From NCBI RefSeq assembly GCF_900109545.1, contig NZ_FOAP01000020.1, forward strand, positions 62,001-126,000: DNA of 64,000 nucleotides. Reading direction: 5' to 3'. The translations under genes were made by a program, and so were the position numbers. Every line of letters starts with the position of its first letter. Positions within the stretch are counted from its first letter, which is position 1. Below are positions 17,538-25,224 of this stretch, piece by piece. Source of the stretch: Stigmatella aurantiaca (GTDB taxonomy: Bacteria > Myxococcota > Myxococcia > Myxococcales > Myxococcaceae). The notes beneath the pieces are model-generated. The model was given only the letters and a program-made list of their open reading frames with translations, ran no database searches and had not been told where the DNA came from.

Positions 17538-20500
17538 TTCACCAGCTCCTCGTAGTAGCGCTTCACCTGCTCCCGGTACCGCTCGGGGGCCCCTTGCTTC
17601 ATCGCGTCCAGCAGGTCCTTGCGGAACTCCTTGGGGGCCTGGAAGGCGTCCTCGTCGGGCAGCTCCACCTTGTCGCGCGGATCATTGCCGTTGCCCTCCC
17701 GGCCCCGGCCGCCGGCGCCCATGGGCAGGGGCAGCCCGCCCTTGCCGCCGCCCTGCTGGCTCTCGCGCATCTGCTTCTGGAAGCGCCGCAGCCCATCGAG
17801 CGCCGCCTGCTGCTCGCCGTAGCCCCGGCCCGGGTCCTGCCCCTGCATCCGCTGGGCGGCCTCGCCCATGCGCTGGCCAATGCCCTCCATCTGCTCGCCG
17901 GCCTCCTTGCCGAACAGGGGCGCCGTCTGCTCCATCTCCTCCATCTGCTGGCGCAGCCCCTGGGCGCGCTGCTCCAGGGACTGCTGCTGCTGGCCGAGCT
18001 GCTGGAGCTGCTGCCGGTCCTGGGCGCTCATCTGCGAGCCCGGCTGGGGGAAGAGCGACTGGAGCTGCTGGTTCACGTCCTGCACGCGGTTCGCGTCGCG
18101 CTGGAGCCGCTGCGCCATCTGGGCGGACTGCTCGCGCGCGTCGGGCGGGTTGCCGAACATCTCGTCGAGCTGGCGCTGGCGCTCGCCCAGGGCGGCGAGC
18201 TGCTGGGCCATCTCCTCGGCGCGCTGGGCGGCCTCCGAGGCCAGGTCGAAGTCGTCCTGCTTCAGCGCGTTCTTCAGGTTCTCCAGCTGGGACTGGGCCT
18301 CGGCCATGGGGGCCGCGGAGCGGCTGTCGAGCCGCTCCGAGCCCAGCTCCGAGTAGCTCTTCTGCACCTGCTCCACCTGGCGCATCAGGTCGTCCTTCAT
18401 CGCCTTGCCGCGCTCGGAGATGCGCTCGCGGTTCTGCTGGCGGGCCTTGTCGCGCAGGGCCTTGGTGGCCTCGGAGACCTGCTGCTGCTCCTGCACCGTC
18501 TGCTGCAGGTCCTCCATGAACTTGCCGAACTTCTCCGTCAGCTCCGGGTACTGCTCGCCGCCGAACTCCTGCTGCGCCTCGTTGAGCGACTCCATCATCT
18601 GGTCCATCTGCATGGAGAGCTCCTGGAGCTTGGCCATGGCCTCGTCCACCTTGCCCTCGCGCATGAGCCGCTCCACGTCGTCCAGCGCGCTGGAGACGTC
18701 CTGGTCCTTCATCATCTCCTCGAGCGCCTCGGCGTTGAGGTGCTCGTCGCGGATGCTCTTGCGCAGCTCGGCCATGCGCCGCACCAGCTCCTGGATGCGC
18801 TCGCGCATCTGCTGGATCTGCTGCATCACCTGCTGCCGGGCCTCGTCGCTGGGGCTCTTCTTGTACTCCTCCAGGAGCTGCGTCAAATCCCGCCGCTGGG
18901 CGTTGAGCTCCTCGGCCAGCTCGCGCAGCGCCTCCAGCTTCTGCCGGTCGAGCAGCGACTCCAGATAGAGGATGTTCTTCTCCGTCTCGGTGATTTCCTC
19001 GTTCACCGCCCCGGTCAGCCGCGCCCCCGTGCCCCAGTCCTCGCCGCGCATCTTCTGGGTGCGCAGGTAGATGCGGCGCAGGTCCTGCGTGGTGGTGAGC
19101 CTGCGGACCATGCCATCCGAGACGTTGTTCAGCGCCGAGACGAGCTCCACCGGGACGTCGCGCTCGCGCGACAGCTCCTGGGCCAGAGCGCGCATGTCCG
19201 AGACGAGCTGCTGGCCGCTGGCGTCCACCGCCTGGCCCGCGGCGATGCGCTCCAACTGCTTCTCCTTCGCCCGGTCCGGGCTCTCCAGCCGCTCGGCGAG
19301 GTGGTCCACCAGCCGGCCCCACATCGCTTCGATCTTCTCCAGGGCGGCGCGGCGGTGCTCGGCGGCGCTGTAGATGCGCAGCGCCAGCGTGCGGCTGACC
19401 CCGCGCTTGGGGCCCTCCACTGCATCGTTGTCCTTCGCCTCGATGTAATAGGTGATGCGGTCGCCGGGCTTCGCGTTGAGCGTATGGACCTTCCACGCAT
19501 GGAGCCCCTGGGTGCGGCGGCCATCCTCGCGCTTGAGCGGAATGCGCTGCTCCTGCGCCGAGCCGGGCATGCGGTAGACGAGCGCCAGCTCTCCCAGCCC
19601 GTAGTCATCCGAGGCGGTGTACTTGAGGGAGACTTCCTGGTCCGGGTCCACCTCCAGCTCCGTGGCCGGGGTGAGCAGCGCGACTTGAGGGGCCGCGTCC
19701 GCCTCGACGGTGAGGGCGATGCCGGGCCCGACGGCCAGGGGCTTGGTGCGCGAGCCGTAGAAAATGAAGTGGTAGGTGCCGGTCTTCTTCGCCACGAAGG
19801 AGCCCGTCAGCTCCCGGTTGCCCGTGACGGTGAGCGGCAGGGTCTCCCCGTTGATGCTCAGCTCCGCGCGCTCCACCTCCCGGTCCGAGCGCGTCTTGAG
19901 CAGCACCTCGGTGCCGGACGGGGCGCTCACCTCGCCGTTGGTCCCGGCCACGGTGCGCGGCGCCAGCCCCGTGTAGGCCGGGTAGCGGTACGTCAGCTCG
20001 ATGTCGCCGGTGATGGGCTCCAGCTGGGCGGAGGCCTCGACGTCCCGGCCCGCCTCCCACGCCTTCACCGCGCCCGCGCGCCAGCGGCCTCCCGCGAGCG
20101 CCAGCACCACGCCCACCACCAGCACCAGGGCGCCCAGCCCCTGGCCGGCACGCTTCACCCGGGCTCCGTCCACGACGCTGGCGGGGCTGACCCGGCGCGT
20201 CCGGACATCCATCTGCGAGAGGAACGCGTCCGCCAGCTCCGCGGAGTGGTGCTGCGCGCCTTCCCCCCGGCGCAGCTCCACGGCGGCGAGCACGTCCAGG
20301 GACAGCTCCGGCCGCCGCTGCCCCACCAGCCGGGCGGTCCGGACATCGTCGCCCACCATCTTCCGGGCGAACCCAAGGCTCCAGGCGCACGCCGCCGCCA
20401 CGGCCGCGGGCAGGGTCAGCAGCAGCACCCACCGGCCGAGCAGCGGCCACACGAGCGCGAGGAAGCCGCCCGCGAGGGCCAGCACCAGCAGGGTGCCCGT

Positions 20501-20677
20501 TCCCAGCACGGCCCCTTCGAGCCAGAGCTGGCGGCGCTGGTGGGCACGGACCCCGGCCAGCAGGGCCTCCACGTCACGTCCGCGCCGGCTCCTGACGGCA
20601 GGGGCGGGTGGCGGCGGCGGGAAGGGGGGCGAAGGGGGAAGGTCCGGGCCTGGGCTCTGCGGGGTTTCCAGGTTCAA
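17534..20677 (-). CDS. DUF4175-like membrane protein with long Gln-rich coiled coils
   Basis: The 1047-residue protein has a Pro-rich N-terminus, two hydrophobic segments (about 55-100), a third near 170-200, beta-rich Ig-like material (about 230-400) and a very long Gln/Glu/Arg coiled coil (about 480-990). The layout matches DUF4175 proteins, whose function is not established. The start is TTG. It leads an operon with the metallopeptidase and the 393-residue protein, all coupled by overlaps or a one-base gap, suggesting an envelope-associated complex. Confidence 0.75.
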   Translation of the reverse strand: MNLETPQSPGPDLPPSPPFPPPPPAPAVRSRRGRDVEALLAGVRAHQRRQLWLEGAVLGTGTLLVLALAGGFLALVWPLLGRWVLLLTLPAAVAAACAWSLGFARKMVGDDVRTARLVGQRRPELSLDVLAAVELRRGEGAQHHSAELADAFLSQMDVRTRRVSPASVVDGARVKRAGQGLGALVLVVGVVLALAGGRWRAGAVKAWEAGRDVEASAQLEPITGDIELTYRYPAYTGLAPRTVAGTNGEVSAPSGTEVLLKTRSDREVERAELSINGETLPLTVTGNRELTGSFVAKKTGTYHFIFYGSRTKPLAVGPGIALTVEADAAPQVALLTPATELEVDPDQEVSLKYTASDDYGLGELALVYRMPGSAQEQRIPLKREDGRRTQGLHAWKVHTLNAKPGDRITYYIEAKDNDAVEGPKRGVSRTLALRIYSAAEHRRAALEKIEAMWGRLVDHLAERLESPDRAKEKQLERIAAGQAVDASGQQLVSDMRALAQELSRERDVPVELVSALNNVSDGMVRRLTTTQDLRRIYLRTQKMRGEDWGTGARLTGAVNEEITETEKNILYLESLLDRQKLEALRELAEELNAQRRDLTQLLEEYKKSPSDEARQQVMQQIQQMRERIQELVRRMAELRKSIRDEHLNAEALEEMMKDQDVSSALDDVERLMREGKVDEAMAKLQELSMQMDQMMESLNEAQQEFGGEQYPELTEKFGKFMEDLQQTVQEQQQVSEATKALRDKARQQNRERISERGKAMKDDLMRQVEQVQKSYSELGSERLDSRSAAPMAEAQSQLENLKNALKQDDFDLASEAAQRAEEMAQQLAALGERQRQLDEMFGNPPDAREQSAQMAQRLQRDANRVQDVNQQLQSLFPQPGSQMSAQDRQQLQQLGQQQQSLEQRAQGLRQQMEEMEQTAPLFGKEAGEQMEGIGQRMGEAAQRMQGQDPGRGYGEQQAALDGLRRFQKQMRESQQGGGKGGLPLPMGAGGRGREGNGNDPRDKVELPDEDAFQAPKEFRKDLLDAMKQGAPERYREQVKRYYEELVK

Positions 20678-20833
20678 TGTCTCGTCCGCTCAGTGGCGAG
20701 GCAACCCGTGGGGAGGGCGCCTATTTCCCAAATCTCTATCAACGTTCCCCGGCGCGGGCCGCTCCCCGCGAGGCGGTGGACCGCCTGGCACCCCTCCCGG
20801 TGTCCAGCACGGACAGTGCGGCGGGCGGGGTGT

Positions 20834-21427
20834 TCAGCCGGCGTCCGTGTCCGTCTGCGTGGCCGGCTCCGAGGACATGGCGCCGGTGGAGATGCCGCCC
20901 AGCTCCGTGGCGAGCGCGGTCAGCATGTCCTGGGTGTGGAGGATGTGCGGCCGCGACATGCGCGACAGCACGCGCTGCACGGCCGACTCCACCGTGCCCG
21001 TGGCGGGCACATCCAGCGTGCGGCCCGCCTCGGTGAGGGCGAAGAGCGCCTTGCGCCCATCGAGCGGATCCGACTTGCGCTCCAGCAGGCCCCGCTTCTC
21101 CAGCCGCTTGAGCACGCCCGTGAGGGTGCTGGGGTGCACGTGGAGAATCTGCGCCAGCGCGCCGGCGGTGATGCCCGGGAAGCGGCCCACCAACCGCAGC
21201 ACCAACCGCTGCGGGCCAGTGACGCCCAGGTTCGATTCCATCCGCTTGGAAGTCGATTGCAGGCCGTGATCCACCGCCCACAACAGGCGCATGAACTCGA
21301 GCACCTCTCCCAACGGAGGCCCCTGGGTCTTGGCCCGTGTCTCCGCTTCCGTCCCGCCGCTCTCGTCCAGCTCCTTCATGCCCTCAGTTTCCTTCAACTC
21401 CGCCTCCATGTCGCCCGTTGCAGACAT
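20834..21427 (-). CDS. MarR-family transcriptional regulator
   Basis: The 197-residue protein has a winged helix-turn-helix: GVTGPQRLVLRLVGRFPG, TAGALAQILHVHPSTLTGVLKRLEKRGLLERK and DPLDGRKALFALT form helices 2-4 and the wing. The acidic N-terminal 50 residues are extra. Met 21427 is chosen; 21409 is possible. A TGAC-N7-GTCA site lies about 115 bp upstream. It sits upstream of and co-directional with the DUF4175 operon, so it may control it. Confidence 0.88.
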   Translation of the reverse strand: MSATGDMEAELKETEGMKELDESGGTEAETRAKTQGPPLGEVLEFMRLLWAVDHGLQSTSKRMESNLGVTGPQRLVLRLVGRFPGITAGALAQILHVHPSTLTGVLKRLEKRGLLERKSDPLDGRKALFALTEAGRTLDVPATGTVESAVQRVLSRMSRPHILHTQDMLTALATELGGISTGAMSSEPATQTDTDAG

Positions 21428-21542
21428 GTAGCTCAGGCGCCCTGCATCGGTTCGAAGATTCACGACCTGCCGGGCCGGTACAAGCCTGGCCGCTTGTCGT
21501 CCGATGGGCCCGGAACACATCCAACGGCCAGGATCATCATCT

Positions 21543-21557
21543 TGACTCAATGCGTCA
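21543..21557. promoter_or_regulatory. TGAC-N7-GTCA inverted repeat upstream of the MarR gene
   Basis: The palindrome-like site lies in the 183-bp gap before the MarR gene and may be its autoregulatory operator. It is short and could be chance. Confidence 0.3.
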
Positions 21558-21563
21558 GAAGCA

Positions 21564-21601
21564 AGAGGGCTGCCAGGCGACGGCATTCCGGGCAGCCCTC
21601 T
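21564..21601 (-). terminator. strong stem-loop after the ComEA-like gene
   Basis: Perfect 11-bp arms (21564-21574 and 21591-21601) flank a 16-base loop, ten bases after the ComEA-like stop. On the minus strand TTGCTTCT-like sequence follows. This is the clearest intrinsic terminator in the window. Confidence 0.7.
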
Positions 21602-21610
21602 GGCGCCCTC

Positions 21611-21970
21611 TTACCCCTTCGGCTTCGGGGGCGGGGGCTCGGCGCTGGCCTTCTGTTGGGTGAGCGTCGAGGGGCCCGTCACCGTCAGGTACGGCTTGAG
21701 CTTCTGGAACTTCTTCTTGCCGAAGCCCTTCACCTTCACCAGCTCCTCGGGCCGCTGGAAGCGGCGCTTGGCCCGCTGCGCGAGGATGCGCTGCACGGCC
21801 TTCATCCCCACGCCGGGCAGCCGGTCCAGCTCCGCCTCCGTGGCCTCGTTGAGGTTCACCACGCCCGTGTACTGGGTGCGCGCCTTGCCGCGCGCCTCCG
21901 CCACGCTGGAGCCGAGCAGTCCCAGCCCCAGCACCACCCCCCACGCCATCCGCCGCACGGGCCCCCTCAC
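21611..21970 (-). CDS. ComEA-like secreted helix-hairpin-helix protein
   Basis: The 119-residue protein has an N-terminal signal (MRGPVRRMAWGVVLGLGLL, cut near AEA-RG) and a ComEA-type HhH pair: VVNLNEATEAELDRLPGVG followed by FQRPEELVKVKGFG. HhH domains bind DNA backbones; in ComEA this is uptake of DNA. The GTG start overlaps the upstream stop (GTGA), coupling it to the 83-residue protein. A transformation role is inference. Confidence 0.7.
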   Translation of the reverse strand: MRGPVRRMAWGVVLGLGLLGSSVAEARGKARTQYTGVVNLNEATEAELDRLPGVGMKAVQRILAQRAKRRFQRPEELVKVKGFGKKKFQKLKPYLTVTGPSTLTQQKASAEPPPPKPKG

Positions 21971-22218
21971 GGGTGGCCTCCCATGAGCTCTGGCTCGAGC
22001 CCCGGGCCGGGGGCGTACCGGCCCCCCGGCGTCTGCGCCCCGTCCCGCCGCTCCGCCGCCTCGCGCACGTGCAGCTTCCCATCCAGCGGCAGCACATCCA
22101 GCAGCACGTTCAGCGAGCCGTCCTTGTTCACGAAGGCGCTGCCCGCGCGCACCCAGATGCTCCCGCCCTTGCCCTCCCGGATGGAGAACACCGCCAATCG
22201 CTTCCCTGCCGTCAGCAT
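21967..22218 (-). CDS. small hypothetical protein coupled to the ComEA-like gene
   Basis: The 83-residue protein has a well-structured first half (REGKGGSIWVRAGSAFVNKDGSLNVLLDVLPLDGKLHVRE), suggestive of a beta-barrel, and a disordered Pro/Gly-rich end. Similar short segments occur in myxobacterial proteins, but I know no function. Its stop overlaps the next gene's GTG. Confidence 0.6.
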   Translation of the reverse strand: MLTAGKRLAVFSIREGKGGSIWVRAGSAFVNKDGSLNVLLDVLPLDGKLHVREAAERRDGAQTPGGRYAPGPGLEPELMGGHP

Positions 22219-22530
22219 CGTCCGCCCACTCCTTCACGCCCGCCGGGCCACCCATGGCCCGGCCGCCTCACCGGCTCTGGCCGCCTGAGGCCACCGGCGC
22301 CTGGAGCACCCTTCGTGCCAGGCCGTGCTCCCTCGGGGCAGGGCGGAAGGACCGTCCCGCGCGTGGCCCCTGCGTCCACGAAACGGGATGCGAGGTCTGG
22401 ACGGGGCGCACCTTGCCGCACCTTTGTCCTCTTCCAGGAAGCGCCATCACCCTTTTGGACGAGGGCAGGGCTGGACGCTCCCGGGGGGCATGCACAGCTT
22501 CCGGCCTCCGCTTCGACCGAAGGGTGTGCC
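22219..22530. other. 312-bp divergent intergenic region
   Basis: This lies between the 83-residue gene (minus) and the FHA gene (plus) and must hold both promoters. An open frame on the minus strand (22268-22495) has no supported product. No clear -35/-10 or repeat stands out. Confidence 0.4.
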
Positions 22531-23055
22531 TTGGCGCTCAAGTTCTCCATCTTGGCCTCGCAACTGCTCGCCGATCGGCAAACGGTGCTGCGCTCCGTCT
22601 CCTGGCCCGTGCTGGTGTGGGAGTCGCCCGTGCAGCGGTGGGATTTCCAGGCCAACGCGTGCCCCGTCACGCCGGCGCGGGCCCGCGGGCCGCAGGGGGC
22701 GCTCGAACTGCACGTGCTGGAGCTGCGCGAGCGCTTCCCGGCGCGCAACGAGCTGAAGCTCGGCCGCAGCCTGGACAATGACGCGGTGCTCGAGGACCTC
22801 ACCGTCTCGCGCACCCACGCCTTCTTCCGCAAGGAGCCGCACACGGGCGTGTGGCATGTGGTGGATGCCGGCAGCCACAACGGCACCTTCGTGGGCGGCG
22901 TGCTCATCGTCCCGGGCCGGCCCACGCCCCTGTTCGACCGCTCCGCGCTGCGCTTCGGGCGCGTGGAGGTGAGCTTCCTCCAGGCCGCCGCCTTCGAGCA
23001 GTACGTCCACGCGCGCCTGACGCCGCCGGCGGCGCGCTTGACGCACGTGGGGTGA
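22531..23055 (+). CDS. FHA domain protein
   Basis: The 174-residue protein has one forkhead-associated domain (about 70-155) with the conserved GRS, SRTHA and NGTFV motifs (LKLGRSLDNDAV, TVSRTHAFF, GSHNGTFVGG). FHA domains bind phosphothreonine on partners, often Ser/Thr kinase targets. The frame has no ATG or GTG at the right place; TTG 22531, preceded by GAAGGG, is the best start. It sits just before the cobalamin riboswitch but is not obviously linked to B12 uptake. Confidence 0.8.
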   Translation: MALKFSILASQLLADRQTVLRSVSWPVLVWESPVQRWDFQANACPVTPARARGPQGALELHVLELRERFPARNELKLGRSLDNDAVLEDLTVSRTHAFFRKEPHTGVWHVVDAGSHNGTFVGGVLIVPGRPTPLFDRSALRFGRVEVSFLQAAAFEQYVHARLTPPAARLTHVG

Positions 23056-23074
23056 GCCCCTACAAGGGGCACGC

Positions 23075-23195
23075 CCTTGGGTGCCCACGCCGGGCACGCA
23101 AGAGGGAAGCCGGTGGAAGGCCGGCGCGGTCCCGCCACTGTGAGTGGGCAGCCGAGCCCATGAGCCAGGAGACCTGCCCAGGGGTCCGGGCGCCC
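23075..23195 (+). ncRNA. cobalamin (B12) riboswitch aptamer
   Basis: The leader carries the conserved core GGGAA...GGTG...CCGG then GCGGTCCCGCCACTGTGA, and the B12-box-like GCCAGGAGACCTGCC at 23164-23178. These are the hallmarks of AdoCbl/cobalamin aptamers. It lies directly upstream of a BtuB-like receptor gene, the classical arrangement in which ligand binding shuts off uptake genes. Confidence 0.9.
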
Positions 23196-23213
23196 CGGTG
23201 AGGGCTCCGGTTG

Positions 23214-23245
23214 GCCTTCTCTCTTCGAGAGAGAGAGTGGAAGGC
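23214..23245 (+). promoter_or_regulatory. riboswitch expression platform: hairpin that can hide the ribosome site
   Basis: GCCTTC (23214-23219) pairs with GAAGGC (23240-23245), with further TCTCT/AGAGA pairs inside. GGAAGG at 23239-23244, six bases before the ATG, lies in the 3' arm, so folding would block translation of the receptor gene. No T-tract is present, so translational control is likelier than termination. Confidence 0.6.
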
Positions 23246-23250
23246 GGAGC

Positions 23251-25224
23251 ATGGCGTGGCCCGCGCGCGCTGGGCTGGCAGTGTGCCTGGCGCTCAGCAT
23301 GAGCAGTTCCGTGAAGGCCCAGGAGACCGCCGCCCCGGCCGGTCCCGAGGTGCCCGTCTTCTCCGTGCCCGCCGTGGAGGTCCACGCGGCCCCCGTGTCC
23401 GAGCCTCCCGAGTCGGCGGCCCAGCGGGACCCCAGCGGCGCGCTCACCGTCATTGAGACGGCGGACTTTGGCGGGGCGGCCCGCGACGCCGCCGAGGTGC
23501 TCGCCACGGCCCCGGGCGTGGCGGTGCAGGACAACGGCGGCTACGGCCAGAGCAAGAGCCTGGTGGTGCGCGGTGCCGCGGCCAACGGGACGCTCGTGCT
23601 GCTGGATGGCATTCCCCTGAACGGCGCGGGCGGCATCGCGGACCTGTCGCGCGTGCCGCTGGCGCTGGTGGAGCGCTTCGAGGTGCTGCGCGGGGGCGCG
23701 GGCGCCCGCTACGGCTCGGGCGGACTCGGGGGCGTGGTGAACGTCGTCACGCGGCGGCCTGGCCACGAAGTGCAGGTGGCGGGGGAGGCCAGCTATGGAA
23801 GCTGGGACACCGTGCGCGGGTGGGGGATGGTCTCGGGGCCGGTGGGGGAGGGCGAGGCGTTGCTGCTGCTCCATGGGGGACGCTCCACGGGGAACTTCCG
23901 CTTCCTCTTCGATGCGAGCCCCGCGCTGCCGGGAGATCCGCTCGTCGAGCGGCGCCGCGCGAACAACGACGCGCGGGGGGCCGGCGGGCTGCTCCGGCTG
24001 AGGCACGGGCTGGGCGAGACGCTGGAGCTGGATGCGCTGCTGGAGCTGTCCACCGATGACCGGGGGCTGGCGGGCACCGCGCAGAACCCATTGCCGGACG
24101 CGAGGCAGGAGGCCGGGCGGGTGGCGGCCAGCGTGCGGCTGTCGGGCGAGTCCAGCGGAGTGCAGGGCTCGGCGCGGGCGTGGTTCCGAGGGGACCGCAT
24201 CGGGCTGTCCAGCGGACCCCTGGTCACGCAGGGCCACCAGGTGCAGCGCGTGGGCGGCGTGGAGGCGGAGGCGCGCACGCAGCTGGGTGAGCGGCACGGC
24301 GTCTCGGCGGTGGTGACGGTGTCCACCGAGGACGTCACCGGAGCGGAAGGCGCCCCCGGAGAGGATTCCCGGCCGGGCTGGTGGCGGGCCAGCGCCATGC
24401 TGATGGACGAGGTGAGCCTGGCAGGAGAGCTCCTGCGCCTCATTCCCTCGGTGCGGGTGGAGCGCGCGGGGCCGTATACGCTGCTGTCTCCGAAGGTGGG
24501 CGCCACGGTGAAGCTGCCGGAGGGCTTCGCGCTGCGGGCCAACGTGGGGCAGGCCCACCGCGCGCCCTCCTTCCAGGAGCTCTACGTGCGCCAGGGGTTG
24601 CTGTTGCCCAATCCCTCGCTGAAGCCCGAGCGGGTGCTCTACACGGACGCGGCGGTGGTGCACCGCACGGAGCATTCGCTGGCCTCGGTGGGCGGCTTCT
24701 ACAGCCTCTACGAGAACCTCATCGCCTACGAGCTCTATCCCCCCTTCGCCGCCAAGCCGTACAACTTCGCCTCGGCGCGCGCGGTGGGCCTGGAGGCCGA
24801 GGGGGAGTGGCGCCCCTTCCCCTGGCTGGCCGGGGCGTTCAGCTACACCCTGCTCGTGTCGCGCAACCTCCGGGATGATCCGCGGTACTACCTCAAGGAA
24901 CTGCCCTACCGGCCCCGCCACAAGCTGAGCGCCCGCGCCTCGGGCGGCCCCCGCTGGCTCACCGGCCGCGTGGAGGTGGCCACGCAGGCCGCGCAGTTCG
25001 TCAACCGCACGGAGGAAGCGGTGCTGCCCGGACGGACCTTCCTCCACGCGGGCCTCTCCAGCACCTTTGGCCGGACGCCCGAGCTGACCGTGTCGCTGGA
25101 ACTCAAGAACCTCCTCGACGCCCAGGCCGAGGATCTCGACGGTTACCCCCTGCCCGGAAGGGCCGCCTACGTGACGGTGGCGGCCTCGTTCGGCGGCTCC
25201 TCGAAAAGGACCCAGACCCCATGA
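23251..25224 (+). CDS. btuB: TonB-dependent vitamin B12 receptor, BtuB-like
   Basis: The 657-residue outer-membrane protein has a signal peptide (about 1-23), a TonB-box-like segment (about 40-50), a plug (about 70-170 with APGVAVQDNGGYGQSKSLVVRG and VEVLRGGAGARYGSGGLGGVVNVVT) and a beta-barrel, with the NVGQAHRAPSFQELY box of the BtuB/FepA group. The leader carries a cobalamin riboswitch, strongly supporting B12 as substrate. The last strand is followed by a short hydrophilic tail, GGSSKRTQTP, instead of ending in Phe, and the stop overlaps the next gene by four bases. Confidence 0.88.
   Translation: MAWPARAGLAVCLALSMSSSVKAQETAAPAGPEVPVFSVPAVEVHAAPVSEPPESAAQRDPSGALTVIETADFGGAARDAAEVLATAPGVAVQDNGGYGQSKSLVVRGAAANGTLVLLDGIPLNGAGGIADLSRVPLALVERFEVLRGGAGARYGSGGLGGVVNVVTRRPGHEVQVAGEASYGSWDTVRGWGMVSGPVGEGEALLLLHGGRSTGNFRFLFDASPALPGDPLVERRRANNDARGAGGLLRLRHGLGETLELDALLELSTDDRGLAGTAQNPLPDARQEAGRVAASVRLSGESSGVQGSARAWFRGDRIGLSSGPLVTQGHQVQRVGGVEAEARTQLGERHGVSAVVTVSTEDVTGAEGAPGEDSRPGWWRASAMLMDEVSLAGELLRLIPSVRVERAGPYTLLSPKVGATVKLPEGFALRANVGQAHRAPSFQELYVRQGLLLPNPSLKPERVLYTDAAVVHRTEHSLASVGGFYSLYENLIAYELYPPFAAKPYNFASARAVGLEAEGEWRPFPWLAGAFSYTLLVSRNLRDDPRYYLKELPYRPRHKLSARASGGPRWLTGRVEVATQAAQFVNRTEEAVLPGRTFLHAGLSSTFGRTPELTVSLELKNLLDAQAEDLDGYPLPGRAAYVTVAASFGGSSKRTQTP

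Noticed and set aside
17594-22288. 1564-residue plus-strand ORF opposite DUF4175
   Set aside because: It is a shadow of the GC-rich minus-strand genes; it has Leu/Gly/Arg-biased repeats and no domain.
22268-22495. 75-residue minus-strand ORF in the FHA/ComEA gap
   Set aside because: Basic, Pro-rich, no ribosome site and no homologue recalled.
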